The notes under the pieces are model-generated. The model saw only the letters and a program-made list of their open reading frames with translations. It searched no databases and had not been told where the DNA came from. The position numbers and the translations under genes were made by a program. Shown one piece after another: positions 13,001 through 25,831 of a stretch of 64,000 nt of DNA (positions within the stretch are counted from its first letter, which is position 1; each line of letters opens with the position of its first letter). The stretch is from Sepiola atlantica (taxonomy: Eukaryota > Mollusca > Cephalopoda > Sepiida > Sepiolidae). The stretch lies in NCBI GenBank assembly GCA_963556195.1, contig CAUVYP010000244.1, forward strand, positions 434,001 through 498,000, in the 5' to 3' direction.

Positions 13001-14485
13001 GTGCGATTTAAAAGGTATATCGCTTGTGTTAATAACTTCCACATTTATAAGAATTGTGCTCCGATACTTTGCAGACATTAGCGGACACACATTTTCTACT
13101 GAAGTACCAAGTTTCAGAAGTTCAGCTCTTGTACTCCCGGAGATATGTCGATACAAAATGAATACGCAAAACATCAACAAAATTTAGTGCGATTTTAAGT
13201 TGATATCGCTTTTGTTTATAACTTCCACATTTATAAGAATTGTGCTCCGAAACTTTGCAGACATTAGCGGACACACATTTTCTACTGAAGTACCAAGTTT
13301 CAGAAGTTCAGCTCTTGTACTCCCGGAGATATGTCGATACAAACTGAATACGCAAAACATCAACAAAATTTAGTGCGATTTTAAGTTGATATCGCTTGCG
13401 TTTATAACTTCCACATTTATACAAATTGTGCTCTGAAACTTTGCAGACATTAGCGGACACACATTTTCTACTGAAGTACCAAGTTTCAGAAGTTCAGCTC
13501 TTGTACTCCCGGAGATATGTCGATACAAACTGAATACGGAAAACATCAACAAAATTTAGTGCGATTTAAAAGGTATATCGCTTGTGTAAATAACTTCCAC
13601 ATTTATAAGAATTGTGCTCTGAAACTTTGCAGACCTTAGCGGACACACATTTTCTACTGAAGTACCAAGTTTCAGAAGTTCAGCTCTTGTACTCCCGGAG
13701 ATATGTCGATACAAACTGAATACGCAAAACATCAACAAAATTTAGTGCGATTTAAAAGGTATATCGCTTGTGTTAATAACTTCCACATTTATAAGAATTG
13801 TGCTCCGAAACTTTGCAGACATTAGCGGACACACATTTTCTACTGAAGTACCAAGTTTCAGAAGTTCAGCTCTTGTACTCCCGGAGATATGTCGATACAA
13901 ACTGAATACGCAAATTATCAACAAAATTTAGTGCGATTTTAAGTTGATATCGCTTTTGTTTATAACTTCCACATTTATAAGAATTGTGCTCTGAAACTTT
14001 GCAGACATTAGCGGACACACATTTTCTACTGAAGTACCAAGTTTCAGAAGTTCAGCTCTTGTACTCCCGGAGATATGTCGATACAAACTGAATACGCAAA
14101 ACATCAACAAAATTTAGTGCGATTTAAAAGGTATATCGCTTGTGTTAATAACTTCCACATTTATAAGAATTGTGCTCCGAAACTTTGCAGACATTAGCGG
14201 ACACACATTTTCTACTGAAGTACCAAGTTTCAGAAGTTCAGCTCTTGTACTCCCGGAGATATGTCGATACAAACTGAATACGCAAAACATCAACAAAATT
14301 TAGTGCTATTTTAAGTTGATATCGCTTTTGTTTATAACTTCCACATTTATAAGAATTGTGCTCCGAAACTTTGCAGACATTAGCGGACACACATTTTCCA
14401 CTGAAGTACCAAGTTTCAGAAGTTCAGCTCTTGTACTCCCGGAGATATGTCGATACAAACTGAATACGCAAAACATCAACAAAAT
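10022..14485. repeat. 24-unit block (4464 bp), copy 1
   Basis: Unit order is H-I-J-K-H-I-J-C-Bh-E-G-H-I-J-C-B-E-A-D-Fy-E-K-E-G. Rare private markers shared with the block 4464 bp downstream include 'gatattaag' in J (about 11147), 'tttttgactg' in Bh (about 11605), 'gtaaatcatc' at the end of E (about 11870), 'tacgtcaaac' in C (about 12791), 'ccgatacttt' in E (about 13061) and 'tacggaaaac' in D (about 13536). The E unit at 13742 ends in the J-type 'aaattatc', a local hybrid absent from copy 2. Confidence 0.9.
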
Positions 14486-17400
14486 TTAGTGCGATTTTAA
14501 GTTGATATCGCTTTTGTTTATAACTTCCACATTTATGAGAATTGTGCTCCGAAACTTTGCAGACAATAGCGGACACACATTTTCTACTAATGTACCAAGT
14601 TTCAGAAGTTCAGCTCTTGTACTCCCGGAGATATGTCGATACAAACTGAATACGCAAAACATAAACAAAATTTAGTGCGATTTAAAGTTGATAAGTCTTT
14701 TGTTAATAACTTCCACATTTATAAGAATTGTGCTCCGAAACTTTGCAGACATTAGCGGACACACATTTTCTACTGAAGTACCAAGTTTCAGAAGTTCAGC
14801 TCTTGTACTCCCGGAGATATGTCGATACAAACTGAATACGCAAAACATCAACAAAATTTAGTACGATTTTAAGTTGATATCGCTTTTGTTTATAACTTCC
14901 ACATTTATAAGAATTGTGCTCCGAAACTTTGCAGACATTAGCGGACACACATTTTCTACTGAAGTACCAAGTTTCAGAAGTTCAGCTCTTGTACTCCCGG
15001 AGATATGTCGATACAAACTGAATACGCAAATTATCAACAAAATTTAGTGCGATTTTAAGTTGATATCGCTTTTGTTTATAACTTCCACATTTATAAGAAT
15101 TGTGCTCTGAAACTTTGCAGACATTAGCGGACACACATTTTCTACTGAAGTACCAAGTTTCAGAAGTTCAGCTCTTGTACTCCCGGAGATATGTCGATAC
15201 AAACTGAATACGCAAAACATCAACAAAATTTAGTGCGATTTTAAGTTGATATCGCTTTTGTTTATAACTTCCACATTTATGAGAATTGTGCTCCGAAACT
15301 TTGCAGACAATAGCGGACACACATTTTCTACTAATGTTCCAAGTTTCAGAAGTTCAGCTCTTGTACTCCCGGAGATATGTCGATACAAACTGAATACGCA
15401 AAACATAAACAAAATTTAGTGCGATTTAAAGTTGATAAGTCTTTTGTTAATAACTTCCACATTTATAAGAATTGTGCTCCGAAACTTTGCAGACATTAGC
15501 GGACACACATTTTCTACTGAAGTACCAAGTTTCAGAAGTTCAGCTCTTGTACTCCCGGAGATATGTCGATACAAACTGAATACGCAAAACATCAACAAAA
15601 TTTAGTACGATATTAAGTTGATATCGCTTTTGTTTATAACTTCCACATTTATAAGAATTGTGCTCCGAAACTTTGCAGACATTAGCGGACACACATTTTC
15701 TACTGAAGTACCAAGTTTCAGAAGTTCAGCTCTTGTACTCCCGGAGATATGTCGATACAAACTGAATACGCAAATTATCAACAAAATTTAGTGCGATTTT
15801 AAGTTGATATCGCTTGTGTTTATAACTTCCACATTTATACAAATTGTGCTCTGAAACTTTGCAGACATTAGCGGACACACATTTTCTACTGAAGTACCAA
15901 GTTTCAGAAGTTCAGCTCTTGTACTCCCGGAGATATGTCGATACAAACTGAATACGCAAAACATCAACAAAATTTAGTGCGATTTTAAGTTGATATCGCT
16001 TTTGTTTATAACTTCCACATTTATATGAATTGTGCTCTGAAACTTTGCAGACCTTAGCGGACACACATTTTTGACTGAAGTACCAAGTTTCAGAAGTTCA
16101 GCTCTTGTACTCCCGGAGATATGTCGATACAAACTGAATACGCAAAACATCAACAAAATTTAGTGCGATTTAAAAGGTATATCGCTTGTGTTAATAACTT
16201 CCACATTTATAAGAATTGTGCTCCGAAACTTTGCAGACATTAGCGGACACACATTTTCTACTGAAGTACCAAGTTTCAGAAGTTCAGCTCTTGTACTCCC
16301 GGAGATATGTCGATACAAACTGAATACGTAAATCATCAACAAAATTTAGTGCTATTTTAAGTTGATATCGCTTTTGTTTATAACTTCCACATTTATAAGA
16401 ATTGTGCTCCGAAACTTTGCAGACATTAGCGGACACACATTTTCCACTGAAGTACCAAGTTTCAGAAGTTCAGCTCTTGTACTCCCGGAGATATGTCGAT
16501 ACAAACTGAATACGCAAAACATCAACAAAATTTAGTGCGATTTTAAGTTGATATCGCTTTTGTTTATAACTTCCACATTTATGAGAATTGTGCTCCGAAA
16601 CTTTGCAGACAATAGCGGACACACATTTTCTACTAATGTACCAAGTTTCAGAAGTTCAGCTCTTGTACTCCCGGAGATATGTCGATACAAACTGAATACG
16701 CAAAACATAAACAAAATTTAGTGCGATTTAAAGTTTATAAGTCTTTTGTTAATAACTTCCACATTTATAAGAATTGTGCTCCGAAACTTTGCAGACATTA
16801 GCGGACACACATTTTCTACTGAAGTACCAAGTTTCAGAAGTTCAGCTCTTGTACTCCCGGAGATATGTCGATACAAACTGAATACGCAAAACATCAACAA
16901 AATTTAGTACGATTTTAAGTTGATATCGCTTTTGTTTATAACTTCCACATTTATAAGAATTGTGCTCCGAAACTTTGCAGACATTAGCGGACACACATTT
17001 TCTACTGAAGTACCAAGTTTCAGAAGTTCAGCTCTTGTACTCCCGGAGATATGTCGATACAAACTGAATACGCAAATTATCAACAAAATTTAGTGCGATT
17101 TTAAGTTGATATCGCTTGTGTTTATAACTTCCACATTTATACAAATTGTGCTCTGAAACTTTGCAGACATTAGCGGACACACATTTTCTACTGAAGTACC
17201 AAGTTTCAGAAGTTCAGCTCTTGTACTCCCGGAGATATGTCGATACAAACTGAATACGTCAAACATCAACAAAATTTAGTGCGATTTTAAGTTGATATCG
17301 CTTTTGTTTATAACTTCCACATTTATAAGAATTGTGCTCTGAAACTTTGCAGACCTTAGCGGACACACATTTTCTACTGAAGTACCAAGTTTCAGAAGTT

Positions 17401-18205
17401 CAGCTCTTGTACTCCCGGAGATATGTCGATACAAACTGAATACGCAAAACATCAACAAAATTTAGTGCGATTTAAAAGGTATATCGCTTGTGTTAATAAC
17501 TTCCACATTTATAAGAATTGTGCTCCGATACTTTGCAGACATTAGCGGACACACATTTTCTACTGAAGTACCAAGTTTCAGAAGTTCAGCTCTTGTACTC
17601 CCGGAGATATGTCGATACAAAATGAATACGCAAAACATCAACAAAATTTAGTGCGATTTTAAGTTGATATCGCTTTTGTTTATAACTTCCACATTTATAA
17701 GAATTGTGCTCCGAAACTTTGCAGACATTAGCGGACACACATTTTCTACTGAAGTACCAAGTTTCAGAAGTTCAGCTCTTGTACTCCCGGAGATATGTCG
17801 ATACAAACTGAATACGCAAAACATCAACAAAATTTAGTGCGATTTTAAGTTGATATCGCTTGCGTTTATAACTTCCACATTTATACAAATTGTGCTCTGA
17901 AACTTTGCAGACATTAGCGGACACACATTTTCTACTGAAGTACCAAGTTTCAGAAGTTCAGCTCTTGTACTCCCGGAGATATGTCGATACAAACTGAATA
18001 CGGAAAACATCAACAAAATTTAGTGCGATTTAAAAGGTATATCGCTTGTGTAAATAACTTCCACATTTATAAGAATTGTGCTCTGAAACTTTGCAGACCT
18101 TAGCGGACACACATTTTCTACTGAAGTACCAAGTTTCAGAAGTTCAGCTCTTGTACTCCCGGAGATATGTCGATACAAACTGAATACGCAAAACATCAAC
18201 AAAAT
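14486..18205. repeat. 24-unit block, copy 2 (20 units kept)
   Basis: The order H-I-J-K-H-I-J-C-Bh-E-G-H-I-J-C-B-E-A-D-Fy repeats 10022-13741 unit for unit at a 4464-bp offset, including all the rare markers listed for copy 1. Copy 1 continues E-K-E-G, but here E-G follows directly (18206-18577), so two units were lost here or gained there. I noticed only a few differences, for example 'aatgttcc' near 15334 and 'aagtttataag' near 16735. Base-level identity was not computed. Confidence 0.9.
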
Positions 18206-20623
18206 TTAGTGCGATTTAAAAGGTATATCGCTTGTGTTAATAACTTCCACATTTATAAGAATTGTGCTCCGAAACTTTGCAGACATTAGCGGACACACAT
18301 TTTCTACTGAAGTACCAAGTTTCAGAAGTTCAGCTCTTGTACTCCCGGAGATATGTCGATACAAACTGAATACGCAAAACATCAACAAAATTTAGTGCTA
18401 TTTTAAGTTGATATCGCTTTTGTTTATAACTTCCACATTTATAAGAATTGTGCTCCGAAACTTTGCAGACATTAGCGGACACACATTTCCCACTGAAGTA
18501 CCAAGTTTCAGAAGTTCAGCTCTTGTACTCCCGGAGATATGTCGATACAAACTGAATACGCAAAACATCAACAAAATTTAGTGCGATTTTAAGTTGATAT
18601 CGCTTTTGTTTATAACTTCCACATTTATGAGAATTGTGCTCCGAAACTTTGCAGACAATAGCGGACACACATTTTCTACTAATGTACCAAGTTTCAGAAG
18701 TTCAGCTCTTGTACTCCCGGAGATATGTCGATACAAACTGAATACGCAAAACATAAACAAAATTTAGTGCGATTTAAAGTTGATAAGTCTTTTGTTAATA
18801 ACTTCCACATTTATAAGAATTGTGCTCCGAAACTTTGCAGACATTAGCGGACACACATTTTCTACTGAAGTACCAAGTTTCAGAAGTTCAGCTCTTGTAC
18901 TCCCGGAGATATGTCGATACAAACTGAATACGCAAAACATCAACAAAATTTAGTACGATTTTAAGTTGATATCGCTTTTGTTTATAACTTCCACATTTAT
19001 AAGAATTGTGCTCCGAAACTTTGCAGACATTAGCGGACACACATTTTCTACTGAAGTACCAAGTTTCAGAAGTTCAGCTCTTGTACTCCCGGAGATATGT
19101 CGATACAAACTGAATACGCAAATTATCAACAAAATTTAGTGCGATTTTAAGTTGATATCGCTTGTGTTTATAACTTCCACATTTATACAAATTGTGCTCT
19201 GAAACTTTGCAGACATTAGCGGACACACATTTTCTACTGAAGTACCAAGTTTCAGAAGTTCAGCTCTTGTACTCCCGGAGATATGTCGATACAAACTGAA
19301 TACGTCAAACATCAACAAAATTTAGTGCGATTTTAAGTTGATATCGCTTTTGTTTATAACTTCCACATTTATAAGAATTGTGCTCTGAAACTTTGCAGAC
19401 CTTAGCGGACACACATTTTCTACTGAAGTACCAAGTTTCAGAAGTTCAGCTCTTGTACTCCCGGAGATATGTCGATACAAACTGAATACGCAAAACATCA
19501 ACAAAATTTAGTGCGATTTAAAAGGTATATCGCTTGTGTTAATAACTTCCACATTTATAAGAATTGTGCTCCGATACTTTGCAGACATTAGCGGACACAC
19601 ATTTTCTACTGAAGTACCAAGTTTCAGAAGTTCAGCTCTTGTACTCCCGGAGATATGTCGATACAAAATGAATACGCAAAACATCAACAAAATTTAGTGC
19701 GATTTTAAGTTGATATCGCTTTTGTTTATAACTTCCACATTTATAAGAATTGTGCTCCGAAACTTTGCAGACATTAGCGGACACACATTTTCTACTGAAG
19801 TACCAAGTTTCAGAAGTTCAGCTCTTGTACTCCCGGAGATATGTCGATACAAACTGAATACGCAAAACATCAACAAAATTTAGTGCGATTTTAAGTTGAT
19901 ATCGCTTGCGTTTATAACTTCCACATTTATACAAATTGTGCTCTGAAACTTTGCAGACATTAGCGGACACACATTTTCTACTGAAGTACCAAGTTTCAGA
20001 AGTTCAGCTCTTGTACTCCCGGAGATATGTCGATACAAACTGAATACGGAAAACATCAACAAAATTTAGTGCGATTTAAAAGGTATATCGCTTGTGTAAA
20101 TAACTTCCACATTTATAAGAATTGTGCTCTGAAACTTTGCAGACCTTAGCGGACACACATTTTCTACTGAAGTACCAAGTTTCAGAAGTTCAGCTCTTGT
20201 ACTCCCGGAGATATGTCGATACAAACTGAATACGCAAAACATCAACAAAATTTAGTGCGATTTAAAAGGTATATCGCTTGTGTTAATAACTTCCACATTT
20301 ATAAGAATTGTGCTCCGAAACTTTGCAGACATTAGCGGACACACATTTTCTACTGAAGTACCAAGTTTCAGAAGTTCAGCTCTTGTACTCCCGGAGATAT
20401 GTCGATACAAACTGAATACGCAAAACATCAACAAAATTTAGTGCTATTTTAAGTTGATATCGCTTTTGTTTATAACTTCCACATTTATAAGAATTGTGCT
20501 CCGAAACTTTGCAGACATTAGCGGACACACATTTCCCACTGAAGTACCAAGTTTCAGAAGTTCAGCTCTTGTACTCCCGGAGATATGTCGATACAAACTG
20601 AATACGCAAAACATCAACAAAAT
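16532..20623. repeat. 11-unit higher-order repeat (2046 bp, two copies)
   Basis: Unit order is H-I-J-C-B-E-A-D-Fy-E-G, copy 1 at 16532-18577 and copy 2 at 18578-20623. Both carry 'tacgtcaaac' in C, 'ccgatacttt' and 'acaaaatgaa' in E, 'tacggaaaac' in D and 'tttcccactg' in G. It overlaps the downstream end of the 24-unit duplication, so this is nested amplification: the block was first copied by 4464 bp and an 11-unit part was then duplicated. The t-for-g change near 16735 is private to copy 1. Confidence 0.9.
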
Positions 20624-23600
20624 TTAGTGCGATTTTAAGTTGATATCGCTTTTGTTTATAACTTCCACATTTATGAGAATTGTGCTCCGAAACTTTGCAG
20701 ACAATAGCGGACACACATTTTCTACTAATGTACCAAGTTTCAGAAGTTCAGCTCTTGTACTCCCGGAGATATGTCGATACAAACTGAATACGCAAAACAT
20801 AAACAAAATTTAGTGCGATTTAAAGTTGATAAGTCTTTTGTTAATAACTTCCACATTTATAAGAATTGTGCTCCGAAACTTTGCAGACATTAGCGGACAC
20901 ACATTTTCTACTGAAGTACCAAGTTTCAGAAGTTCAGCTCTTGTACTCCCGGAGATATGTCGATACAAACTGAATACGCAAAACATCAACAAAATTTAGT
21001 ACGATTTTAAGTTGATATCGCTTTTGTTTATAACTTCCACATTTATAAGAATTGTGCTCCGAAACTTTGCAGACATTAGCGGACACACATTTTCTACTGA
21101 AGTACTAAGTTTCAGAAGTTCAGCTCTTGTACTCCCGGAGATATGTCGATACAAACTGAATACGCAAATTATCAACAAAATTTAGTGCGATTTTAAGTTG
21201 ATATCGCTTGTGTTTATAACTTCCACATTTATACAAATTGTGCTCTGAAACTTTGCAGACATTAGCGGACACACATTTTCTACTGAAGTACCAAGTTTCA
21301 GAAGTTCAGCTCTTGTACTCCCGGAGATATGTCGATACAAACTGAATACGCAAAACATCAACAAAATTTAGTGCGATTTTAAGTTGATATCGCTTTTGTT
21401 TATAACTTCCACATTTATAAGAATTGTGCTCTGAAACTTTGCAGACCTTAGCGGACACACATTTTCTACTGAAGTACCAAGTTTCAGAAGTTCAGCTCTT
21501 GTACTCCCGGAGATATGTCGATACAAACTGAATACGCAAAACATCAACAAAATTTCGTGCGATTTTAAGTTGATATCGCTTTTGTTTATAACTTCCACAT
21601 TTATAAGAATTGTGCTCCGAAACTTTGCAGACATTAGCGGACACACATTTTCCACTGAAGTACCAAGTTTCAGAAGTTCAGCTCTTGTACTCCCGGAGAT
21701 ATGTCGATACAAACTGAATACGCAAAACATCAACAAAATTTAGTGCGATTTTAAGTTGATATCGCTTTTGTTTATAACTTCCACATTTATGAGAATTGTG
21801 CTCCGAAACTTTGCAGACAATAGCGGACACACATTTTCTACTAATGTACCAAGTTTCAGAAGTTCAGCTCTTGTACTCCCGGAGATATGTCGATACAAAC
21901 TGAATACGCAAAACATAAACAAAATTTAGTGCGATTTAAAGTTGATAAGTCTTTTGTTAATAACTTCCACATTTATAAGAATTGTGCTCCGAAACTTTGC
22001 AGACATTAGCGGACACACATTTTCTACTGAAGTACCAAGTTTCAGAAGTTCAGCTCTTGTACTCCCGGAGATATGTCGATACAAACTGAATACGCAAAAC
22101 ATCAACAAAATTTAGTGCGATTTTAAGTTGATATCGCTTTTGTTTATAACTTCAACATTTATATGAATTGTGCTCTGAAACTTTGCAGACCTTAGCGGAC
22201 ACACATTTTCTACTGAAGTACCAAGTTTCAGAAGTTCAGCTCTTGTACTCCCGGAGATATGTCGATACAAACTGAATACGCAAAACATAAACAAAATTTA
22301 GTGCGATTTAAAGTTGATAAGTCTTTTGTTAATAACTTCCACATTTATAAGAATTGTGCTCCGAAACTTTGCAGACATTAGCGGACACACATTTTCTACT
22401 GAAGTACCAAGTTTCAGAAGTTCAGCTCTTGTACTCCCGGAGATATGTCGATACAAACTGAATACGCAAAACATCAACAAAATTTAGTACGATTTTAAGT
22501 TGATATCGCTTTTGTTTATAACTTCCACATTTATAAGAATTGTGCTCCGAAACTTTGCAGACATTAGCGGACACACATTTTCTACTGAAGTACCAAGTTT
22601 CAGAAGTTCAGCTCTTGTACTCCCGGAGATATGTCGATACAAACTGAATACGCAAATTATCAACAAAATTTAGTGCGATTTTAAGTTGATATCGCTTGTG
22701 TTTATAACTTCCACATTTATACAAATTGTGCTCTGAAACTTTGCAGACATTAGCGGACACACATTTTCTACTGAAGTACCAAGTTTCAGAAGTTCAGCTC
22801 TTGTACTCCCGGAGATATGTCGATACAAACTGAATACGTCAAACATCAACAAAATTTAGTGCGATTTTAAGTTGATATCGCTTTTGTTTATAACTTCCAC
22901 ATTTATAAGAATTGTGCTCTGAAACTTTGCAGACCTTAGCGGACACACATTTTCTACTGAAGTACCAAGTTTCAGAAGTTCAGCTCTTGTACTCCCGGAG
23001 ATATGTCGATACAAACTGAATACGCAAAACATCAACAAAATTTAGTGCGATTTAAAAGGTATATCGCTTGTGTTAATAACTTCCACATTTATAAGAATTG
23101 TGCTCCGATACTTTGCAGACATTAGCGGACACACATTTTCTACTGAAGTACCAAGTTTCAGAAGTTCAGCTCTTGTACTCCCGGAGATATGTCGATACAA
23201 AATGAATACGCAAAACATCAACAAAATTTAGTGCGATTTTAAGTTGATATCGCTTTTGTTTATAACTTCCACATTTATAAGAATTGTGCTCCGAAACTTT
23301 GCAGACATTAGCGGACACACATTTTCTACTGAAGTACCAAGTTTCAGAAGTTCAGCTCTTGTACTCCCGGAGATATGTCGATACAAACTGAATACGCAAA
23401 ACATCAACAAAATTTAGTGCGATTTTAAGTTGATATCGCTTGCGTTTATAACTTCCACATTTATACAAATTGTGCTCTGAAACTTTGCAGACATTAGCGG
23501 ACACACATTTTCTACTGAAGTACCAAGTTTCAGAAGTTCAGCTCTTGTACTCCCGGAGATATGTCGATACAAACTGAATACGGAAAACATCAACAAAATT

Positions 23601-25831
23601 TAGTGCGATTTAAAAGGTATATCGCTTGTGTAAATAACTTCCACATTTATAAGAATTGTGCTCTGAAACTTTGCAGACCTTAGCGGACACACATTTTCTA
23701 CTGAAGTACCAAGTTTCAGAAGTTCAGCTCTTGTACTCCCGGAGATATGTCGATACAAACTGAATACGCAAAACATCAACAAAATTTAGTGCGATTTAAA
23801 AGGTATATCGCTTGTGTTAATAACTTCCACATTTATAAGAATTGTGCTCCGAAACTTTGCAGACATTAGCGGACACACATTTTCTACTGAAGTACCAAGT
23901 TTCAGAAGTTCAGCTCTTGTACTCCCGGAGATATGTCGATACAAACTGAATACGCAAAACATCAACAAAATTTAGTGCTATTTTAAGTTGATATCGCTTT
24001 TGTTTATAACTTCCACATTTATAAGAATTGTGCTCCGAAACTTTGCAGACATTAGCGGACACACATTTCCCACTGAAGTACCAAGTTTCAGAAGTTCAGC
24101 TCTTGTACTCCCGGAGATATGTCGATACAAACTGAATACGCAAAACATCAACAAAATTTAGTGCGATTTTAAGTTGATATCGCTTTTGTTTATAACTTCC
24201 ACATTTATGAGAATTGTGCTCCGAAACTTTGCAGACAATAGCGGACACACATTTTCTACTAATGTACCAAGTTTCAGAAGTTCAGCTCTTGTACTCCCGG
24301 AGATATGTCGATACAAACTGAATACGCAAAACATAAACAAAATTTAGTGCGATTTAAAGTTGATAAGTCTTTTGTTAATAACTTCCACATTTATAAGAAT
24401 TGTGCTCCGAAACTTTGCAGACATTAGCGGACACACATTTTCTACTGAAGTACCAAGTTTCAGAAGTTCAGCTCTTGTACTCCCGGAGATATGTCGATAC
24501 AAACTGAATACGCAAAACATCAACAAAATTTAGTACGATTTTAAGTTGATATCGCTTTTGTTTATAACTTCCACATTTATAAGAATTGTGCTCCGAAACT
24601 TTGCAGACATTAGCGGACACACATTTTCTACTGAAGTACCAAGTTTCAGAAGTTCAGCTCTTGTACTCCCGGAGATATGTCGATACAAACTGAATACGCA
24701 AATTATCAACAAAATTTAGTGCGATTTTAAGTTGATATCGCTTGTGTTTATAACTTCCACATTTATACAAATTGTGCTCTGAAACTTTGCAGACATTAGC
24801 GGACACACATTTTCTACTGAAGTACCAAGTTTCAGAAGTTCAGCTCTTGTACTCCCGGAGATATGTCGATACAAACTGAATACGCAAAACATCAACAAAA
24901 TTTAGTGCGATTTTAAGTTGATATCGCTTTTGTTTATAACTTCCACATTTATAAGAATTGTGCTCTGAAACTTTGCAGACCTTAGCGGACACACATTTTC
25001 TACTGAAGTACCAAGTTTCAGAAGTTCAGCTCTTGTACTCCCGGAGATATGTCGATACAAACTGAATACGCAAAACATCAACAAAATTTCGTGCGATTTT
25101 AAGTTGATATCGCTTTTGTTTATAACTTCCACATTTATAAGAATTGTGCTCCGAAACTTTGCAGACATTAGCGGACACACATTTTCCACTGAAGTACCAA
25201 GTTTCAGAAGTTCAGCTCTTGTACTCCCGGAGATATGTCGATACAAACTGAATACGCAAAACATCAACAAAATTTAGTGCGATTTTAAGTTGATATCGCT
25301 TTTGTTTATAACTTCCACATTTATGAGAATTGTGCTCCGAAACTTTGCAGACAATAGCGGACACACATTTTCTACTAATGTACCAAGTTTCAGAAGTTCA
25401 GCTCTTGTACTCCCGGAGATATGTCGATACAAACTGAATACGCAAAACATAAACAAAATTTAGTGCGATTTAAAGTTGATAAGTCTTTTGTTAATAACTT
25501 CCACATTTATAAGAATTGTGCTCCGAAACTTTGCAGACATTAGCGGACACACATTTTCTACTGAAGTACCAAGTTTCAGAAGTTCAGCTCTTGTACTCCC
25601 GGAGATATGTCGATACAAACTGAATACGCAAAACATCAACAAAATTTAGTGCGATTTTAAGTTGATATCGCTTTTGTTTATAACTTCCACATTTATATGA
25701 ATTGTGCTCTGAAACTTTGCAGACCTTAGCGGACACACATTTTCTACTGAAGTACCAAGTTTCAGAAGTTCAGCTCTTGTACTCCCGGAGATATGTCGAT
25801 ACAAACTGAATACGCAAAACATCAACAAAAT
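18764..25831. repeat. 19-unit higher-order repeat (3534 bp, two copies)
   Basis: Unit order is I-J-C-B-E-A-D-Fy-E-G-H-I-J-C-B-Ac-H-I-Bh, copy 1 at 18764-22297 and copy 2 at 22298-25831. Both copies share 'aatttcgtgc' at the B/Ac junction (about 21553 and 25087), found nowhere else, besides the markers of the 11-unit block. Differences noticed are 'gtactaag' near 21105 and 'cttcaacat' near 22153 in copy 1, and the end of the last unit. Unit 22112 ends in the H-type 'cataaac' while its partner 25646 ends in 'catcaac', which marks the crossover. Confidence 0.92.
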